Source of the DNA: Hetaerina americana
Taxonomy: Eukaryota; Arthropoda; Insecta; Odonata; Calopterygidae
Assembly: GCA_022747635.1 (NCBI GenBank)
Contig: JAKTNV010000023.1
Span: forward strand, 676,501-740,500
Direction: 5' to 3'
DNA length: 64,000 nt
Below the pieces are notes generated by a model. That model was not told the origin of the DNA. It saw nothing but the letters and a program-made list of their open reading frames with translations, and did not search any database. Each line of letters begins with the position of its first letter. Within the stretch, counting starts at the first letter, position 1. The position numbers and the translations under genes are program-made. Positions 44,963-56,580 of the stretch are shown here, piece by piece.

Positions 44963-47606
44963 CCTGTCGCACTGAATTCCCAACTAACTCAGCAATGCTT
45001 TCAACCTCTTGGCTGACTGACAAACTAAGGCTTGGTCATCAGCGAACCTAACTGATTTTACGAATTCCCCGCCCACTTTCATTCCTACCTCCAGTTCTTC
45101 CCATGCCTCTTTAATCATTTCCTCTACATACAGGTCCAACAGCAACGGTGATAATGGGCAACCCTGCCTTACACCTCTTCCTAACACTTCCCATCCGGAC
45201 TCCCCGTTCCCCACTCGGACCTGAGCAGTCGGAGACATGTACAGGTTGCGGATTAGCCTCCTATCCCTCCAATCTATTCCTATTTTCTGCAATATACTCA
45301 TTAGTTTTCCCCAATTCACTCCATCAAACGCATTTCCGAAATCAACGAAAGAGGCTCCTGGTTGTGTTCTATATTCCTCTCGATTAATAATCTCATTACT
45401 GCAATGGCATCACGCGTACCTCTTCTCTTCCTTAAGCCAAACTGATCATCCCCTAAGTAATCATTTGCCCTACTCTCTATCCTTTTGTTTATGATCCTGA
45501 GAAAAACTTTAGCTGCGTGGGATATCAAACTTATTCCAGTAGTCCTCACATGATGCAGCCTTTACCTTTTTCGGAGTAGGAACTAAAACTGATCTCACAA
45601 AGCCTTCCAGCCAGACTCCTTCCTCATATATACTAAGAATCAGCCCATATAGCCTCTTCCTCCCACATTTTCCTAAACATTTCAGTAGTTCCGCAGGAAT
45701 GCTATCCACCCCCACGGCCTTAGTTAGCTTCATCTTCCTTAATGCCCTTTCTATCTAATCGTCTAGTATGCCTGGACCTAAGCTATCTTTCTCTACGTCA
45801 TGTTCCTTTTCTATGTCTAACTTTGTTGGTCTAAGTACCTTACTATACAGTTCTTCTATGTATTCCTTCCATCTCTCTTGGACCTTTCCTGTGTCAGCTA
45901 TTTTCTTACCCCCCGTATCTCTAACTGTTAGCATAAATCTTCCTTACTTACTTCCCGATAAAGATTTAACTTTGCTGTACAGCGCACCAATTTCACCCTT
46001 CCTCTGCAGACTTTCCATATCCTCACACTGCGTCTTCCACCATGCTTCCCTTGCCCTATTTGTTGCCCGCCTCAATTTATTGTTAAAATCTTTGTACTTC
46101 ATTTTGCCTGATTTTGTATTTACATTCTTCCATTTTCGCCGCTCATCCATCTTTGTAATCATCTCATCCGTGATCCATGGTTTCCTAGTCCTTTTAGCGT
46201 TAACGGTTCCAATAGTATCTTTTGCGGCTTTAGACAACCCTTTCTTGAAACTTTCCCATTTTTCTTCGATAGTACTTAGCTCTTTACCATCCTCCATGAT
46301 TTCCTCTACCGCCTGTTTGTATTCCTTCCTTTTCAAACCATTTAATGCTTCTACATTCCATTTTCTAACCCGCCGCCCCTGCCTTATCTTTTTGAAACGG
46401 GACGCTACATTTCATGAAAACTAAATTGTGGTCAGAGTCCGCATCCGCTCCCGGGAAGCTGTGCGAATTTATCACACTGTTCCCAAACATGTGTCTAACC
46501 AGGATATAATTTAGCTGATACCTTTCTGAGTCACCTGGCATTTTCCATGTATATCTGCGTCTTTTGTGGTGTGTAAACCAAGTGTTGGCGAAAACTAACC
46601 CCTGTCTCCTGCAGAACTCAACTGCTTTCTCCCCGCGGTCATTCCTCGTGCCTAAAACGTAGTCCCCCACCTCGTTACCATCTCTTCCTCCGCCTACCGT
46701 TGCATTCCAATCCCCCATCACTGACAAATATTATCCTGTAGCAACACACTCTATTATGTCCTCTAAATGATCGTACATCCTATCGACTTCTTCCTTCTTA
46801 TGGTCGCTCGGTGGCATGTATACCTGAATAATAACCAAGTTCGTCGGTTCTGCCTTTATCTCTACTAGTGATGTTCTATACGTTACCTGTTTTATATTGA
46901 CTAAGCTTCTTCCTACCTCTTTATTTAATACAATGGCAACCCCCTGTTGGCTCTCGTCCCCGCCGCTGTATATTATTCTATAATTATCAGTCCAGTAATC
47001 CCCGCTATCCTTCCATCTCTCCTCGCATAGATCTAAAATATCCATATTTCCCCTTTCCATCTCTCGCTTAACATTCTCCAATTTCCCTGTCCTCACCATT
47101 GCCCTAACATTCCACGTTCCTATTCTCACTACTGTGGCCTCCTTCTCCTTCCTCTTCTGTCCTGCTGCTGCTGGTTTTCCCTTCCAAGGGTTTCGTGGGA
47201 TGACGACCGCGGAAGCCTTGCCCCCCTCGCTGCCGGGCACGACATACACCCAATTGGGCCGAGCCCCGTAGTTGCCAGGACTCCAAATCTCTTTATTGTC
47301 CATTATATTTAGCTTGGGAATGATAATTGAGGTGGTTTCCCGTTGCCTTCCTCAATAGTGCGTTTAACGTGACACCATCACTTACTGGCCGCCCCACTGG
47401 GGTCAGATGCCATTGCAGCCGCCTCACCGAGGAGCAGACGCTGCGTGGACTACCTTACGTCTTGCTCCTAACCTTCGACCTATCTGGCATGTGTGACCCT
47501 ACTAGGAGCAATTATTATTAATCCTACCAGGATAACTCTAGGGGTCATCGGAACGCGCAAGCCCTTCCACCACGTCAAGATTGTAGTCCAGGGGAGGGAT
47601 ATGTAT
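44963..47606 (-). mobile_element. RTE-clade retrotransposon, copy 3, longest copy, lacking its 3' end
   Basis: Read on the minus strand, the copy starts at about 47606 with the family 5' UTR (CCCTCCC next to TATACATAT, then GACGTGGTGG and TTCCTCAATAGTGC-type blocks near the ATG). It continues through endonuclease, linker and reverse transcriptase to the end of the RT core at about 44963. There it leaves the family just where copy 2 continues into its 3' part. About 2.6 kb are present. Confidence 0.92.
44984..47303 (-). pseudogene. RTE endonuclease-reverse transcriptase ORF, broken
   Basis: The frame opens at 47303 (MDNKEIWSPGNYG, the same start as copy 1). The endonuclease N-terminal part ends at an in-frame TAA (46731-46733), the same stop as at 2921 in copy 1. 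GDWNATVG and the remaining endonuclease follow to a one-base insertion near 46395. The linker ends at a private nonsense codon near 45947 (AAA to TAA). An in-frame TAG at 45755-45757 is shared with copy 1 (3895). RT blocks SIPAELLKCLGK, DDQFGLRKRRGTRDA, RGVRQGCPLSP and SVRFADDQALVC are present, with two small deletions at about 45535 and 45350. The catalytic FADD pair is kept. No functional product is expected. Confidence 0.92.
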
Positions 47607-47933
47607 ACACACACACGTATGCGCTTTTTTATCAGTACTACAGGTATATCAATTTACTAGGAGAACGGACGAAATGACGTGAAAAGTTAATAATTATATT
47701 AAAATATCCCAAATAATGCAGGTAATTTGAGCATGAAACATTAGGAAATAAGTACAACCAATGTTGTAATTTATTTCCCTTGGAGCAGGGCGCAGATTTA
47801 GCGATGCTTTTTCCAAGTAGATTCACTCATCAGTAAAATCTTGTATACTTCGTTCTTCAAGCTTAGTTTAAAAGAAGTAAAAACAACACAGCATCCCAAG
47901 AGAAATGGACGAATAATTTCAAGAAAAACTTAG
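47607..47933. other. Unassigned DNA between RTE copy 3 and foldback element
   Basis: No gene seen. A short ACACAC run lies at 47608-47614, next to the RTE 5' end. Confidence 0.4.
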
Positions 47934-48066
47934 TACTTCCGCAGTCAAAATAAACTGATTGCGATCTAGGGTTTTACTGCTGTGCAGCATCTTCAGGCAC
48001 ATTGATGCTGCACGTCAGTGAAAAACCTAGATCGCAATTAATTAATTTTGAATGTGGAAGTGCACA
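47934..48066. mobile_element. Foldback (MITE-like) element
   Basis: The arms of about 55-60 bp are imperfect inverted repeats. The left arm carries ACTTCCGCAGTCAAAAT, ATTGCGATCTAGG and GTGCAGCATC. The right arm carries the same blocks in inverted order (GATGCTGCAC, CCTAGATCGCAATT, ATTTTGAATGTGGAAGT). The loop is only about 10 bp. It has no coding potential. No clear target duplication was found. Confidence 0.75.
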
Positions 48067-50240
48067 TTGAAGTTTTTACTTCATTATTTTTCATCATGGA
48101 GCAACGCCACTAAGTTACGCCTGAAACTATTAAGTAGAAGGGAATTGGAGGCAAATGAGGTAAGGTGGATGGTGTCCCGCGTGACAATGAGCGTCCCTTG
48201 AATCATGGATGATCCCCAGTCACGCTGACACTTTGACCAAGGGCCAATCATGAAACGGTCCCCGCTGGATGCAACTGCTTTGACAACTTTCGCTCCACCA
48301 GAAGCCCTTCTCTCCCTGACTCGAGGGATGCAAATAACCTGCCGCTCCACTGAGCAAACGGACATCGATGGGAAGGTACCTTTTTCAGGACTCGGCATTT
48401 CAACTCCTGCCCCATGCACTCGCACGCGACATTAACACCTCGCATGGCACTTGGGCAAGGGTACACCATGAGGGGCATCGACGAGTTTTAGTTAATTTAC
48501 CCGAATCCTATTGAATGCCGTGGAACGCAAGAACTGCAAGAACTGCAAGTGCATATAATATACACAATTGAAATTGCAAGCAAATATTATCACAAAGCTT
48601 TAAAAATACTGGCTCAATTCAGAAAAAATAACGACGCTCCTTCAAAGAAAGGAGAATATTTATGACACGTTTAGAATGGACACATGACGCCAAAACCATC
48701 TAAACGCCCACTCAATGGAAACACATCTTAAAAAATAATCCATCATGAGTTTAAACCATAACAAAATACAATTCTAAAGATGGTCCACTGCCAACAGCAG
48801 CCAGCATCTGGTTTGTATGCACAAATAAAAAAGGCTTACTTCGATAATGAAGTGGTAGAAAGTTTCACGATGTGTTTCTTGTTATCCAAGACGAAAGCGA
48901 CAGGCTCACTCGCTCACCACTGGTGCAAAAGTTCCTAAAATAACCTAACAACAACTTGACTATGCATTTATTCACCCGGAGAACAGCGAGGAGTGATGAA
49001 GTCATCAGGAAATATTTCTGCCTTAAACCACGCAAAGGAGTAAGGCTAAGGAGAAGAGTGGGATAGAACGGAGAAAATAGACAACTCCAATTAAGCGAAC
49101 TTTTGGGGTATTATTACCAATTAGCGACAGGAGAAGGGGAGAATAATGCGTGCGCAAATATTGCATAGGAACAATCACACTCGTCAATCTGAATGTAGAT
49201 GTATATTATATATTAATATACAACTCACATCAAAATATTCAATCCATGGATCGTCGAAGAGGGGACACTCACCATTTGCTAAATTCTATTGTCTGTGAAA
49301 GTCGCACAATCTGGGAATGGCACCTAATCCCATTTCCCAAAAATGCCAAGCACTCGGGAAATGGCATAACTTGCGAGGCCTCACCTGGACATCCTACCGC
49401 CAGCAGTTGGATGCAGCACTCCCTTCACGGCCGATTATATTATTCCCCCTGCTATCTGATTTGCCTCCGCCCTCCGCAGATGCACGTCGGCAAACATTGC
49501 CACAGTAGAACATGCACATGCCGAGCAATACATTTCTTTTACGAGACGAGCGTATGTTTGGATTTCAATCACGGATAGAGTAACTATATAAAATGTGTTT
49601 GGGTACATCGGGAGCGGCGATGAACTGTTTTGGCCGTTTTCTTCGATCAGCAGCGAAACAAACATTACCCGAAAACATTTGATTCGTGCCGCCAACATGA
49701 ACATTTCGGTAATAAGGGGAATTCATTTCCACGGCATAATTCTTCTCATACGTTTACATCTATTGTTTCCTATTAAAATGTGAACGCCTCGCTACTTTGG
49801 TGACAATATTCTTTCGAGGCCATTTTACGTGACGCGAGTTTTTTGGCTCTCAACGCTGGTGCAAATGAACGGGAGAAACCTAGCCCAATACTTTCTCCAA
49901 TAAACCTTAAGTGCGTGGAAGTGTAAAGTTTCTCATATGTTTTACCCTCATCGTGAAGGAATTTCACAAAGTTAATCCTGACACTGTTAACTCAACCAGT
50001 TGACTATTTAATGTAGTCACGCACCAAACTTTTCACGACTCCAAGATTTGGCTAGGGCTTAAATGCAATTCGCATTACAGCCAGGATTATTTTGGTTGGA
50101 AGGTTGGAAGACGGGCGGCATATTTACCCCCCCCCCCAATCTTTTCCCAGCCCCCTTCTGCTGACGCTATTTATTGGTAGGGGGGGGATCGGCTAGAACC
50201 AGAGCCCTGCCGGCAACTTGAAAACACCAGCCGAACCGCA
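48067..50240. other. Unassigned DNA, possibly intronic
   Basis: No exon could be supported. The minus-strand frame at 48084-48425 has the string IGPWSKCQ but no real domain. If the exon at 50393-50536 is a plexin exon, this region lies downstream of it and should be an intron or flank. Confidence 0.35.
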
Positions 50241-50392
50241 ACAGACAACCGAAAAAGAAAACATGTCTGGGAAGTATCGAGGAGTGCGAGGGGGGAGGGT
50301 TGGCGGGCTTGTCAAGTGCCGCGACCCCGGCCGCTCTCGTGCGTCCCGGGCCACTCGGTGGGTGGGAGCGGGACGTCCGTAACTCGACTCAC
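50241..50392 (-). other. Intronic sequence downstream of the candidate exon, with 5' splice site
   Basis: On the minus strand the exon end is followed by GTGAGT, a consensus 5' splice site at 50392-50387. The CpG-rich composition continues to about 50300 and then fades. Confidence 0.5.
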
Positions 50393-50536
50393 CTTGCCCG
50401 TGGACAGCACATAGATGAACTCCGGATGGCCGTCGGAAATGGCTGGCTCGAGGGCCGTGTCTGGCAGCAGGGCCCTGCCGCTGTCGACCGCTATCTCCTC
50501 GTACTCCGAGGCCTGCGTAGCGTTCGTTAGCAGCAC
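50393..50536 (-). CDS. Internal exon, plexin-like sema-domain segment
   Basis: Plexins are single-pass receptors for semaphorins; the sema domain is their ligand-binding propeller. This 144-bp exon is phase 0 on both sides (48 codons). It is preceded by a pyrimidine tract and CAG (50540-50537) and followed by GTGAGT. It reads VLLTNATQ, then YEEIAVDSG, LLPDTALEPA and HPEFIYVLSTGK. That pattern (K-VLL at the start, Y--I-VD-G, L-PD--L-P, then -YVLS---V-KV) fits the last blade of a plexin sema domain, just before the PSI Cys-rich module. Plexin B-type seems nearer than A-type from memory, but no alignment was run. Codons are GC-rich compared with the flanks. No other exon of the gene was found in the window, which implies large introns. 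The exon boundaries are well supported; the family name is less certain. Confidence 0.65.
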
Positions 50537-52595
50537 CTGCAGGACGAAGAGAATGGGGTTTAAGAGCGTCGATAAGGTATCCGTGGGAAAAGCACTCTCG
50601 CTCGAGAGGGAGCGGGCATTTGTGGGCCGTGGAGGCGACGGACGCTGGCCTCGGGGGAATAGAGGGGAGGGGAGGTGTGGGAAGGAGAGGGGGATCTCCT
50701 CGGAGCGGAAACGAGACGGGAATGTCGGTGGGGGTGAGACGGCTGCTGAGGGCGAGGGGGGGATTCTGTCAAAAACAATGATACACAGGATTTTGATGGT
50801 GGCCCCAATTAGAAACTCAAATAAGAGAACAAAGGAATACAAATGAATAGAAATATCAGAGCGCGCCAAGCAAATTGAGGGTTTCCGAGATAATGCGACG
50901 TAAGCAGTCGTCTCCGAACGAAAATATGAAAAACAAAGGTTCCGAATCGACGATTTGGGTTCATATAAAGGGACGACAACAAAGAGTCGCCTAGTTGGGG
51001 AACGCTTAGCCGCGCAACCGGACAGAAAGTTAGCTCGGGGATGGCAAAGAGGAAAAGCAGCAGTCATTAAGATATCATAAGAGTATGCTGATTAATCATC
51101 ATGGGAAGCGAAAATGTTCGACGCAATAAAAAATGAGATTTTTCCAGAATTAACAGAGGAAATTGTACAGAGAGAGAGACAGGGTGTCATTTCTTTGGTA
51201 ATTTTAACACGGCAAGTATACAACTTCAATCACGCACATCTCACAAATCAACCGCTTTTCCCGAGTCGAAATCGAGTGCATCCGAGTTTCTGCATGTTTC
51301 GATTTCGCGACAGATATTTAAAATGCACCTCATCACCCCCAGAAAGCACAGATCTTTAGCAATCATTTAGCCTCTGCGAACCAAAAAAAATGTCTTCGAC
51401 GAAACCGCCATTCACTTCGAACGGCTTGGAGGCGCCCTTAGGACGACGCTCTTCCATTGCAAACCCCCCGCCCAGGATCTCTCCGCGATTCCTTCTCTGT
51501 GGACGTCCAAATTGACTCTAAGTTGCAACTTTTCCCACCGCTGAAATACGCGGCGGATATTAACTCGTATGCAAATTCCCATTGGGTGATCGCGCCGCGA
51601 GAGTGAAATTTACGACAGAGGCGGTTGATTAAGAATAATAACTGCTCTGACATGAGGCACAAGTACGAAGCGAAGACTGGACAGCGAAAAAAAGAGGCAG
51701 GCTGGGGGGAGGGGATGGGATGCGGATTCCGGGGACCACTCTGCATGCGACACAGAAAATTATGCTGCGCCCCACCACCCCCCCCGACAACCTGCCGTGG
51801 GCGTCGAAATGAAAAACGCCCCAGCTCTTAAGATTAGCCAAGTTTATTTACGAGGCAGTGCAGCCGGCCCGTCGGCCCCTCTCTTCCCCCTCCGCCCTGG
51901 GGGATCAATGGTCACCGCCCCGCGGCGCGGGTATCCGCGGACGCGTCGCACGCGGGGGAGCCGACATGAGTGGGCGAGGCCGGACGGGGAGCCGAAGGAC
52001 GGGGCGCCAGCCGTCAATCGGGAGCAATCGTGACGCCTCCGATAATGCAGCGTCTTCCCACCAATATTGTTTTTTTCCTCCGAATCACTTATGCACATGA
52101 TGTTTCGTATCGTGAGTTAGAACAAGTATTTTTTATATCTGTCGACGCCGAAATCTATTCCTCCTATTTTTATTGCGGTCGCAGTATCCGCCGATAATGC
52201 TGAGCCCTTACAATTCCATTGGCGACAGCGTTAAACTTGAGTGCCCCGCACTTTCTAGACACTGAATTATCTGTCTTGCTTTCTTTTGTTTGGCGGAGCT
52301 TCCGTAAGAGACTTTTCGATAAAACCGTCTCATACAATTTATCCTCGTTAAAAAGAACTTGCTTTGAACTGCATCTAAGTCCTAAATTAAAGCTTACTCC
52401 CTATTTACGCAGTCATGCGACCGCATATCCCGTGACCTAATGCGAAGTAAACACTCTTAAATGTCTCATGAAGCCGAGTTGCTTCGCGGTGGACGGTCAC
52501 CCTATCCTGGCCTGGGTCTTCCTCGAGCAGGCCGTCCTACTGGCAGGTGTGACTCCAAGGCATTTAGTGTGCTTCTCGTTGCTTCGTTCTTAGCC
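50537..52595. other. Likely intron of the plexin-like gene plus CpG-rich segments
   Basis: The upstream side of the exon is CpG-rich to about 50780. Another CpG-rich block at 51700-52030 has open frames on both strands without domain content. A poly-C run lies at about 51774. No second exon with matched splice sites was found. Confidence 0.4.
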
Positions 52596-52670
52596 CATCT
52601 ACATCTAAACACAACCAATAAAGCCGTTGCATGGACGTGTATGGCATGGGGTGTCGGGACGCCAGCCATT
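52596..52670 (+). repeat. Dispersed repeat family C, copy 3
   Basis: The copy starts at CATCTACATCTAAAC, then has CCGTTGCATGGACGTGTATG and ends at GTCGGGACGCCAGCCATT. It matches the other copies in block order. Confidence 0.55.
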
Positions 52671-53676
52671 CTAATTCTACTTTACCACTTCCAAAAACAC
52701 ACGACCCCCCGCGATCCACCGAACGAATCCATACAATTTACAGAAGTCGGTGTGATTGACCAGAGCACTGATTCGGCACTTGGAAGATCCGGAATTGAAT
52801 GCAGGTCAAGTAAATTACTTCGTGGAACATTTCCACATGATTATGCATGGAGCTAAAATAAAAATAAATAGCCCAACAACTACCTCTTTGCGGCGCTTTG
52901 TTGTTTTTCCTCTTTTGCCTTTAACTGCATTCTGTGTTGTGAAATCTCAAATTTACACAGTTTCGGGAACCATCCATGCAACATCCGCGGCACACATTAC
53001 TAGTATTATACTGTTAGTAACTCTTGGAAGCTCCCTGATATATGACCCAACTGCCTTCGGATTCTCGTTTACATTTTAAGCTATTTTTTCCTTTTTAATT
53101 CGCTCAACGCTTCCCGAAATTCTTTCTAGGCCGTCGCCTCTCAGACCTCCCTTATAATCGTGAATAATCTCACTCCATTCTTCACTCGTGATATCATTCT
53201 CTATGCGAGTATTTATCATATTTTCCATCAACTTAGCGTCACAAGGCCTTTGACGGATTAACGCTTTTCCAACTTACGCGTTGTGCACTAAGTTCCGGGT
53301 TATTTCTTATACGTCGACTGGGAATGTAACTTGTTGATTGCTGAGCGCATGATGTCAAGGAACACGATTTCACTTATCCTCAGCATTTACGTGCTTACCA
53401 TCTTTTTTTTAAATTCAGATATGAACTCTGTAACACGCATTTTAAGTCTATAGCCCCGTTGTTAGGCAAACAGAGAAGTATTTCACACTTAAATACCTAA
53501 CTGCATTACATTACACATTTATTGTAATTAAAAAATACTTATTTCATTGCAACAATTTCAGAGTGTAAAAATCATTCGCCTTTGACCCCGTCAAAATTAC
53601 TGCTGCGGCATCTCCCGCAGTTTCTTGGCAGAAATACTTAATTTTTTATTTTATATGCCTGGGTTTCACTCACACC
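52671..53676. other. Unassigned DNA
   Basis: No gene or repeat was recognised. Confidence 0.4.
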
Positions 53677-53716
53677 CTATCGGTGGCTTGCGGAGTACCA
53701 TGTAGATGTAGATGAG
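53677..53716 (-). repeat. Dispersed repeat family C, short copy 4
   Basis: The minus strand reads CATCTACATCTACATGG, then TACTCCGCAAGCCACCG. This is the classic head of a repeat common in arthropod genomes. The downstream part is not recognisable. Confidence 0.55.
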
Positions 53717-56250
53717 CAGTACTAATTTGTTGGAGATACTCTATTTCTGGCGCCCTTTTCACCGTTTACGTAAATCAAACGACTGGAGTTAGGTGGCTAG
53801 CACTTGGGGACATCCTCCAAATTCCGACGAAAGGCCAATTAATGGTGAACCAAAAAATTCACATTCTCACCCGTCTGTCGATGTAACATCGATTTTTAGT
53901 GCCCTTCGCACAAAATGCCATACTCACATGCCGTACGTTGGTAGGGGGAAACGCTTCATCTTGCCTACCCTAGAACAGAAACCGGTCCTTCCGCCTGCAA
54001 GAGCACGGCCATTATATGCACAAAGAACGAAGATTGTGCGACTTGAATTTGCATGAATACAAATAAATCCAGTTTTTTTAGCATAACAAAGGTAGGGGAG
54101 AATACAACAGAGGCAATACAGGGTTAGATTCAGTTGTGAGGGAAAACTGATTAAAATCAGTTCTTAAGAAAATTGACAGCCGAAGAGACCAATAGGAGGA
54201 ATCCCTTTACCCTCGCAAAATTTGTAACACAACAGCAGAGAATATCGCTTCCGACACCTTAGGACAGTAAAATTATACCCAACGCCTGATAATCACGAGT
54301 CACCCCAATGGTCGGTCACCGAACGCCCCCGACAATACACGCCATTACGGCGGTTTGAAGATTTTGATGTAGATTCACCATAGCCACCACAACAATAAGA
54401 ACCCTTCCGGGCTGTCCCGTCAAATTCTGACAAATTCAAAGCACTTGCCAAGCCTAAAGGCATAATACAATGAGTTGAATTATATGACCAGTTTTCTTAA
54501 CGTTCTTTCTTAACTCAACGCGTCTGCTCATTATATACTTACAGAAAAAACGTTCCGCATGCGAAAAAATGTTCCACCAATGGTGGGATCCCCGAGCAAA
54601 GGGTGCCCCGAGGCACAGACACGAGAGTTGGGCCGAAAGTGGCAGCTAAAAGAACAAAGGCGAGGGCGTGTTGGCCTTACGTCGTCCCCCTAAAACAATA
54701 TAAACATAATTAGTTAACGATTCGTCCGAAATACGGGCACCAAAGGTTTAAAAGCAAAACACTAAGCAAAAATTCCCAACACTAACGACTCATCGAGAGA
54801 GAACACTGTGAAACTTCACACCTGAACGACAGCGGATTACATAGAAAAGAGGGACTCCGCAACTTCTAAAAAATGCGCTCACCAACTTCTGATCGCAGGC
54901 ATTTTTTCGCAACTGCTCTCATACCGCTTTGACGACTCCCACACCGAAGGAAAACTCCTGAGTCGAACGACATTGTTATTCGTTCTGGGTCCCGAATAGT
55001 AGCAGTACGACAATGTTTAAACATCCAGTGCAGTTCCGAAATCCCTCCCGTCGATTTTTCTACCAACTCTGTCTGCGTAATTGTACTTTGACGAGCCGAT
55101 GAGTCCCGCTCTTTGTCCCCCCCCCTCTCGACCTTCCCCTCATACCACACCTCACCCCATTACCGCTCATTCCAATGGACCCCCGTGCCATCGGCAAAAT
55201 CTTCCCTTCGTTTACACTTATTGATTCGAGTACTCTTAGGAAGAGCGGTGACGTCAGCATCAACAAGCCGGCCGGCAGTAGCCCGCGTCTGCAAAGCGCG
55301 GCTCATTAGCTGCTCCCAAAGCGCTCCCATTCAAACCCCCCAAAGCCAATATCCAGCCTCCCCCCGTCTTTTGTGCTCTAGAGCGCCGTCATCCTCATCT
55401 CGCTCCCCTCGTGAAACTTGGAGGAGGCCTTTAGCTCTACTGCCATGCTCTCCGCACTCGCAATGCGCCACGAAGACCCCCCTCCCACACAGAAACTCAT
55501 GAGGAGGGAGGCAAATGAAAAAAGAATGAGGGGTAAGACAAAGAGTTCCACGCGAGGATATCCACTCCGAGCTTTGCATACGAATAACGTGATTCCGTGA
55601 GAGGAGAATGCCTCGCAGGATTGAAAACACGAGGCAAAACCCTCATTAAATATTAATGAAGGGTAAAAATAAGAAGAGAATCCTTATCCGATAACAAAGT
55701 TAGGACCCTGTCGGAATATACGAGGTTTATCGTATAAGGTTTAACTTCTAATGAAGTAGGTTGGCATGGAAGAGTGGTACATTGAATGAAAATTTTAACG
55801 ATTTCTGCCATTTCTGGGTGGGATTTTGCACGCTTTGTCCGCAAAGAAACTGTCCACGACGACTTTTCCTGGTTACGCTGTGAAATACGTTTTGCTGATA
55901 TATATAACCGGGCACTTTTTTTCACTGTTTAACAGCGGTGAGCTATGAACAGCCAAATGGCACCGTGGCGTAGATTCGGGAAACGTGGAAGGGAGTGCGA
56001 CTCAGTCCTATTATACCATTTCGGATTCAAACAGTCAATAAATGTTCGCCGAAGGGGGCGTCGAATTTCAATGGCACCACAAATACCCTTGCAAGGAACG
56101 AAAGGACATGACAAGAGGTACTTTTTTAGTAGATCAATGACCACCGCCGATTTCATTTGCATGCTTCAGGACCTAACGCAAAAATAGGAGATTAGAAACT
56201 ATCATAAGAGTATTTGCATAATCTTGTCACGTAGTCACTCGATACGCGCG
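53717..56250. other. Unassigned DNA
   Basis: No supported gene. GC-richer open frames at 55113-55630 lie on both strands and lack domains. Confidence 0.4.
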
Positions 56251-56262
56251 ACAAAAATTCCC

Positions 56263-56568
56263 GGGGATCGAGATGGTGCGGGGGCTAACGTACTGGCTTC
56301 CCACCCCGAGGCCCCGGGTTCAAATCCCGGCGGTGTTGAATATTTTCCAGAGGTATCTCGATCCCTACTTGAGGTGCTTTGTGAAGGGCACTTTGAGTGA
56401 GTACGCCGTCCGTCGGATGGGACGTTAAACTGTGGACCCCTTGGCGCCTTTCGTAAAGAGTAGGCTAATGCCGACGCTGGGTTTCTCTCCACCCTTCATC
56501 CTTTCCCGTCCATCCCCTATGGCGCAAATGACCTCAGCAGTCGGTCGCCTCCCCTCAAAACTACTACT
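56263..56568 (+). repeat. SINE family A, copy 3
   Basis: The SINE starts at GGGGATCGAGATGGTGCGG and has a perfect B-box-type GGGTTCAAATCCCGG. It shares the body with the copies at 5033, 32046 and 61713 and ends in CTACTACTAC. ACAAAAATTCCC (56251-56262) and ACAAATATTCCC (56569-56580) form a 12-bp target duplication with one mismatch. Confidence 0.95.
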
Positions 56569-56580
56569 ACAAATATTCCC

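Noticed and set aside
45768..46424. Plus-strand 218-codon frame (and its twin at 3156-3884 on the minus strand)
   Set aside because: Antisense shadow of the RTE linker region. It is open in both copies because the sense strand is Lys/Glu-rich.
48084..48425. Thrombospondin type-1-like domain on the minus strand (IGPWSKCQ)
   Set aside because: Only about six residues match; the cysteine pattern and the second Trp are missing, and no splice sites frame it.
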